Positions 60,485-64,000 of a stretch of DNA of 64,000 bases are shown here, in pieces. The notes under the pieces are model-generated. The model saw only the letters and a list, made by a program, of their open reading frames with translations. It was not told the origin of the DNA and did not search any database. Each line of letters starts with the position of its first letter. Within the stretch, counting starts at the first letter, position 1. The position numbers were made by a program, and so were the translations under genes. This DNA comes from Alphaproteobacteria bacterium. GTDB lineage: Bacteria; Pseudomonadota; Alphaproteobacteria; Rhizobiales; Rhizobiaceae. The stretch covers positions 310,001 to 374,000 of the forward strand of contig JANSYK010000002.1 of NCBI GenBank assembly GCA_024742485.1. The letters are read 5' to 3'.

Positions 60485-61213
60485 ATGTCGTCCTTGCTGA
60501 AGGTCGCCGGATTGACAAAGTCATTTGGCGCACTCGTGGCGGTCAATGACCTGTCCTTTGAGGTGCAATCCGGAGAAATTCTGGGAATTGCCGGGCCCAA
60601 CGGGTCCGGCAAGTCCACAATGTTCAACCTGATCAGCCGCATTCCCTTTGGGGCCGATCGGGGCACTGTCGTTTTTGACGGCCAGGCGATCGAGCGCTGG
60701 TCCGATCATCAGATCACCCGGCATGGGGTCATCCGGACCTTTCAAAGGGAAGCTGTCTTTGCCTCGATGTCCTGCATCGACAACATCCTGGTGGCCATCG
60801 AACAGACCCTCGGCAAGCGCGGGCGGGAAGCCGAACGGCTGGCCGACGAGGCGTCGGAACTAGTCGGATTTCCACGCAACTTTCACAACATGCATGCCGC
60901 AACCATGCCGGTCTTTTACCAAAAGCAGTTGATGATGGCGACGGCGGTGGCTCAGAACCCCAGGATTCTCCTGCTCGATGAACCGGCCTCTTCGCTGGTG
61001 GAAAGCGAGATCGAATGGGTTCGAGAGACCATCTTGAACCTGAACCGGCGGGGGATAACAATTTTGCTCATCGAGCATGTGCTGCCGCTTCTGATGTCGG
61101 TGTCCACCCGCCTGCTGGTCATGGAGCAGGGGCGCATCATCGCGCTCGGCGACCCGGCCAAGGTGATCCGCGAAAAGCAGGTGATTGAAGCCTATCTGGG
61201 TGAGCCGGCGTGA
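60485..61213 (+). CDS. LivG-like ABC ATPase with degenerate signature motif
   Basis: A 242-residue ATPase with Walker A GPNGSGKST at 37-45, Walker B ILLLDEPASSL and an H-loop in IEHVLPLLM. The ABC signature expected between them (LSYGQQR-like in LivG) is replaced by MPVFYQKQ at 141-148, so the key Gly is missing. In heterodimeric ABC systems such changes leave one ATP site weak while the partner (LivF-like, canonical LSGGE) provides the active one. It follows the binding-protein gene by 19 nt and overlaps the next gene by 4 nt (GTGA). Confidence 0.85.
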   Translation: MSSLLKVAGLTKSFGALVAVNDLSFEVQSGEILGIAGPNGSGKSTMFNLISRIPFGADRGTVVFDGQAIERWSDHQITRHGVIRTFQREAVFASMSCIDNILVAIEQTLGKRGREAERLADEASELVGFPRNFHNMHAATMPVFYQKQLMMATAVAQNPRILLLDEPASSLVESEIEWVRETILNLNRRGITILLIEHVLPLLMSVSTRLLVMEQGRIIALGDPAKVIREKQVIEAYLGEPA

Positions 61214-61995
61214 GCACACCCCTGCTGGAATTGCGCAATCTGGGTGGTGGCTACCCACCTATATCCGTGTTTCGGAACATCAGTCTTTCGATTGGCAACC
61301 GGGAGTCCGTCGGCTTCTTCGGTCCCAATGGTCATGGCAAGACCACATTGCTCAAAACCGTCGCGGGGCTTCTTGACCCCTGGGAAGGTGATATCCTGTT
61401 TGCCGGCACCAGGCTGAATGCCGAGGGCAGGATGAGGGCCCGAACCTCCCGAAATCTCAATTATGATTTGTTTCGCCGGCGAAGAATCAGGGCGGAAACA
61501 GTTGTGCGTGCGGGGCTGATCTATGTCATGCAAGGCAATCTTCTGTTTCCCGAGATGACCGTCGAAGAGGTTCTCGACATTGCGCCGCGCGCAGCCGAGG
61601 GCCGTCAGGGCGTTGCAGAGATGCGCTTGCTGGTCGACGATCTTTTCCCGCGCTTGTGTGAGCGCCGCGATTCCAAGATCCGCTATCTGTCGGGTGGCGA
61701 ACGGCAAATGGTGTCGATTGCGGTCGGATTGCTGGCCTTGCCGCGAATGCTGATTCTGGACGAGCCGACCCTCGGCCTGTCGCCGAAGCTGCGGATCGAA
61801 CTGTCGCAGGCGGTCCGCAGGATCCGCGAAAGCAATGTGCCATTGGTCATCGTCGATCAGAATGTCGAATTTCTGACCAGCCTTGTCGATCGCCTGTTCC
61901 TGTTTGACCACGGATCGATCACCCGGGAAATCGATGCCGGCTCCATGCCGAGCCATGACGAAATCATGACCATGATGTTTGGAGAGACGCTGTGA
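61210..61995 (+). CDS. LivF-like ABC ATPase
   Basis: A 261-residue ATPase with Walker A GPNGHGKTT, the Q-loop region VMQGNLLFPEMTVEEVL, an intact signature LSGGERQM and Walker B MLILDEPTLGLSP. It has an extra segment of about 25 residues after the first strands (around residues 68-95, RMRARTSRNLNYDLFRRRRI), making it longer than typical LivF (about 235). The GTG start overlaps the LivG stop, and its own stop overlaps the LivH GTG (GTGA twice). It pairs with the LivG-like protein to drive import. Confidence 0.9.
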   Translation: MSTPLLELRNLGGGYPPISVFRNISLSIGNRESVGFFGPNGHGKTTLLKTVAGLLDPWEGDILFAGTRLNAEGRMRARTSRNLNYDLFRRRRIRAETVVRAGLIYVMQGNLLFPEMTVEEVLDIAPRAAEGRQGVAEMRLLVDDLFPRLCERRDSKIRYLSGGERQMVSIAVGLLALPRMLILDEPTLGLSPKLRIELSQAVRRIRESNVPLVIVDQNVEFLTSLVDRLFLFDHGSITREIDAGSMPSHDEIMTMMFGETL

Positions 61996-62882
61996 TTTCG
62001 CTGGACACGTTTTTCTTCATCCTGGCGTCGGGTATCTTGCTGGGCGGTCTCTATGCGCTGATGGCCACCGGACTGGCGGTGGTATGGACCACGCTGGGCG
62101 TCTTCAACTTTGCCCATGGCACCTTTGTGGCTCTGGGTGCCTATGTGGCCTGGCAGGTAACCCAGAGCATCGGCGGTGGAGCGGGCTTCCTTCTGGCCGC
62201 TGCCCTGTCGGTGATTGTCATGTTCGGCATTGGATTTGTCCTGCACTATGTGCTGGTCAAACCCTTTGAGCGCAACACCAACCTGGTTTTGCTGGCAGTG
62301 ATCACGACACTCGCCGCCGCTTCGATCATCGAAAATGGCATCCTGATTGGCTGGGGTCCGCGAGACAAGCAGATCACACCGCCCATCGAAGGATCCGTCG
62401 GGTTTTTCGGGGCCAGCATCAATCTCTACGACATCGTCATCCTGCTGGTCGCGCTGCTCACCCTGCTGGCCCTTGCACTGTTCCTGCGGCGCACGTCCCT
62501 CGGGCGTGCCATGCGGGCAGCGGCGCAGAACCGAGAAGCCGCCGAACTGATGGGCCTGAATGTGTCGATGCTGTTCGCCATCACCATCGGGCTGTCGGCT
62601 GCAACGGCTGCCCTGGCCGGCGTGTTCACCGGCTCGCTGAGGTTCATCAGCCCGACCTTCGGGGCGGACCCGTTGATGAAGGCGCTTGTGGTCGTGATCC
62701 TGGGCGGTGTGGCACGCTTCACAAGTCCGATCTACGCCGCCTTCATTGTCGGGATTGCCGAATCCTTCTCGGCCTATTTTCTGGGCCTTTATTGGGCGCC
62801 CGCTGTGTTGTTCGCCATGATGATCGCCGTTCTGTTGATCAAGCCGGAAGGCCTCTTCGGCCACCGGTCAAAGACACTGTAG
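61992..62882 (+). CDS. LivH-like ABC permease
   Basis: A 296-residue permease of the branched-chain amino acid family with about eight hydrophobic segments. It has LYALMATGLAVVWTTLGVFNFAHGTFVALGAY near residue 20 (the conserved N-F-A-H-G of LivH), SLGRAMRAAAQNREAAELMGLN (the EAA-like loop), and the terminal VLLIKPEGLFGHRS. GTG 61992 overlaps the LivF stop. Its partner LivM-like gene starts 12 nt after its stop. Confidence 0.94.
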   Translation: MISLDTFFFILASGILLGGLYALMATGLAVVWTTLGVFNFAHGTFVALGAYVAWQVTQSIGGGAGFLLAAALSVIVMFGIGFVLHYVLVKPFERNTNLVLLAVITTLAAASIIENGILIGWGPRDKQITPPIEGSVGFFGASINLYDIVILLVALLTLLALALFLRRTSLGRAMRAAAQNREAAELMGLNVSMLFAITIGLSAATAALAGVFTGSLRFISPTFGADPLMKALVVVILGGVARFTSPIYAAFIVGIAESFSAYFLGLYWAPAVLFAMMIAVLLIKPEGLFGHRSKTL

Positions 62883-62894
62883 CCGGGGGCAAAC

Positions 62895-64000
62895 TTGAAA
62901 TACGCACCCCCATTCCACCGCACAAACGGCTTCCTGCCCGTCCTTTTGGCGCTTTTTGCTCTGGCCGTAATCCCACTGGTCTTCACCGACACCTACATAC
63001 GTCACACACTGATCCTTGTGTTCATCTATGCCATCCTTGCCTCCAACTGGGATATTTCCCTGGGGCTCGGCGGTGTCGTCAATTTTGCCCATATGGCCTT
63101 CTTTGCCATTGGCCTCTACAGCTATGGGATCACAGTCAAGATATTTGGGGTCGATCCCTGGATCGCGCTCGCACTTGCGCCGGTTCTGGCGATCGTCTTC
63201 GCCGCATTGCTTGCCATACCAATCCTTCGGCTGGAAGGCATTTATGTCATCCTTGTCACCATTGCGGCGGCGCAATTGCTCCTGCAGATCGTCGTCAGCC
63301 AGTCGGACTATACTGGCGGCACCAGCGGCATGGTGCTGCTTCCCAGATTGACCCTGGGCGACTACCGGCTGAGCAGCGATGGCCGGATCGGCTATTTCTA
63401 CCTGGCACTGCTGCTGCTGGCCGCCTCGACAATCTTCCTCTACAAGCTGGAACGATCGGCGCTTGGGCGCGCCATCAAGGCTTTGAGGGACAACAAGTAC
63501 TACGCCATTGCGCGCGGTGTATCCGAAGGCCGGGTCCGGCTGCTGACCCTGTGTGCCTCAGCGCTCTTTCCGGGCTTGGCCGGAGGTTTCTACGGCGCCT
63601 ACCTGCGCGTCGCCTCCCCCGATGTGTTCGGTCTGGGCTTCCTGACCATGACCCTCTCGATCCTGCTTCTGGGCGGCATTTCGACCATCTGGGGGTCGCT
63701 GATCGCGGCCTTTGTCATCACCATACTGGCGCAACTTCTGGGCGATTACGGCTCGTGGCGCAGCATTATCATCGCCCTGCTCATCATCGCGGTGGTGGTG
63801 GTCTATCCCGGCGGCCTCTTTGCGGCCCTGCAGGAAGCATGGGGCGGGGCCAATCGCCTGAAAACCAACATGTTGGCCGGCTACCGGCGACGGGCGCAGG
63901 CGTCTGTTCGGGCCGCGGCGATGGGGGTGGAGGACCGGCTCGTCGAAACCCGCCACGGCAGGGTATCGGTGTGCGATACGCAGACGGGCGACAAGGCCAT
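62895..64000 (+). CDS. LivM-like ABC permease continuing in frame into an alpha/beta-hydrolase-like N-terminus (3' truncated)
   Basis: TTG 62895, with GGGGG six nt upstream, opens a frame that runs to the window edge (368 visible codons). Residues 1 to about 320 form a LivM-type permease: LILVFIYAILASNWDISLGLGGVVNFAHMAF, the SALGRAIKALRDN loop, and the final membrane helix before VYPGGLFAALQEAWGG. From about residue 343 (Met at 63921-63923) the frame continues without a stop into GVEDRLVETRHGRVSVCDT, which resembles the first strand of alpha/beta-hydrolases. It is either a fusion or two frames joined in frame; the rest lies outside the window. Confidence 0.85.
   Translation, partial: MKYAPPFHRTNGFLPVLLALFALAVIPLVFTDTYIRHTLILVFIYAILASNWDISLGLGGVVNFAHMAFFAIGLYSYGITVKIFGVDPWIALALAPVLAIVFAALLAIPILRLEGIYVILVTIAAAQLLLQIVVSQSDYTGGTSGMVLLPRLTLGDYRLSSDGRIGYFYLALLLLAASTIFLYKLERSALGRAIKALRDNKYYAIARGVSEGRVRLLTLCASALFPGLAGGFYGAYLRVASPDVFGLGFLTMTLSILLLGGISTIWGSLIAAFVITILAQLLGDYGSWRSIIIALLIIAVVVVYPGGLFAALQEAWGGANRLKTNMLAGYRRRAQASVRAAAMGVEDRLVETRHGRVSVCDTQTGDKA

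Noticed and set aside
1-64000. CRISPR arrays, rRNA operons, insertion sequences, prophage genes
   Set aside because: No regularly spaced repeats, rRNA-like sequence, transposase motifs or phage structural genes were seen.

Overview
The window looks like a 64 kb piece of an alphaproteobacterial chromosome, most likely Hyphomicrobiales (Rhizobiales). The evidence is GC-rich coding sequence, the block hemW-rdgB-rph / hrcA-grpE, the rsmI-yraN pair divergent from an LpoA/YraM-like lipoprotein gene, a short-form gpmA, and the two neighbouring c-di-GMP proteins. I see no rRNA, CRISPR array, transposase or prophage. One tRNA gene, tRNA-Ser(GGA), is present.

Layout. (1) 1-5.0 kb: the end of a nucleotidyltransferase-like gene; a GtrA plus GT2 glycosyltransferase pair; a large STT3-like membrane protein on the other strand; and the murein endopeptidase MepA. 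(2) 5.2-23.7 kb: housekeeping genes (glk, an ABC exporter, dapB, gpmA, hemW, rdgB, rph, hrcA, grpE, a PfkB kinase, nth, an LpoA-like lipoprotein, rsmI, yraN, an orphan BMP-type binding protein and msrA), many translationally coupled through overlapping start and stop codons. hrcA and grpE are each preceded by a sigma-32-like promoter candidate. (3) 24.4-28.1 kb: tRNA-Ser followed by an atypical strip holding a secreted HExxH protein of unknown family, a decayed GFA-family fragment and an AT-richer sulfotransferase gene; it resembles a small genomic island. (4) 28.2-36.6 kb: an M20 peptidase, a RidA-like protein, an MscS channel, and two GGDEF-EAL proteins. The second GGDEF-EAL gene follows a small periplasmic SUOX-like protein, and its EAL domain has lost key residues. 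(5) 36.6-58.3 kb: two neighbouring but differently arranged gene sets that each combine a peptide-type (Dpp) ABC importer with a short hydantoinase/oxoprolinase (HyuA-like) protein and DUF917 proteins. Set 1 is AroM-HyuA-DUF917, divergent from SBP-permease-permease-ATPase-ATPase-LysR. Set 2 is a single minus-strand operon: permease-permease-fused ATPase-HyuA-DUF917-DUF917-SBP. (6) 56.7-64.0 kb: two tandem LuxR-type regulators, one being an AHL-type LuxR solo with all nine canonical residues and no luxI, divergent from a Liv-type ABC operon. The last gene of that operon, LivM-like, runs in frame into what looks like the start of an alpha/beta-hydrolase.

How it fits together. Regions 5 and 6 (about 27 kb) are probably a catabolic or signal-processing locus. 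Solutes are imported by three ABC systems, and ATP-dependent ring-opening enzymes of the hydantoinase/oxoprolinase type act with DUF917 proteins on small cyclic amide compounds. The locus is controlled by a LysR protein (a T-N11-A dyad lies in the divergent promoter) and by LuxR-type regulators. The substrate cannot be read from sequence. A dispersed intergenic hairpin repeat occurs three times, each time at the 3' end of a gene, with a compensatory base change between two copies.
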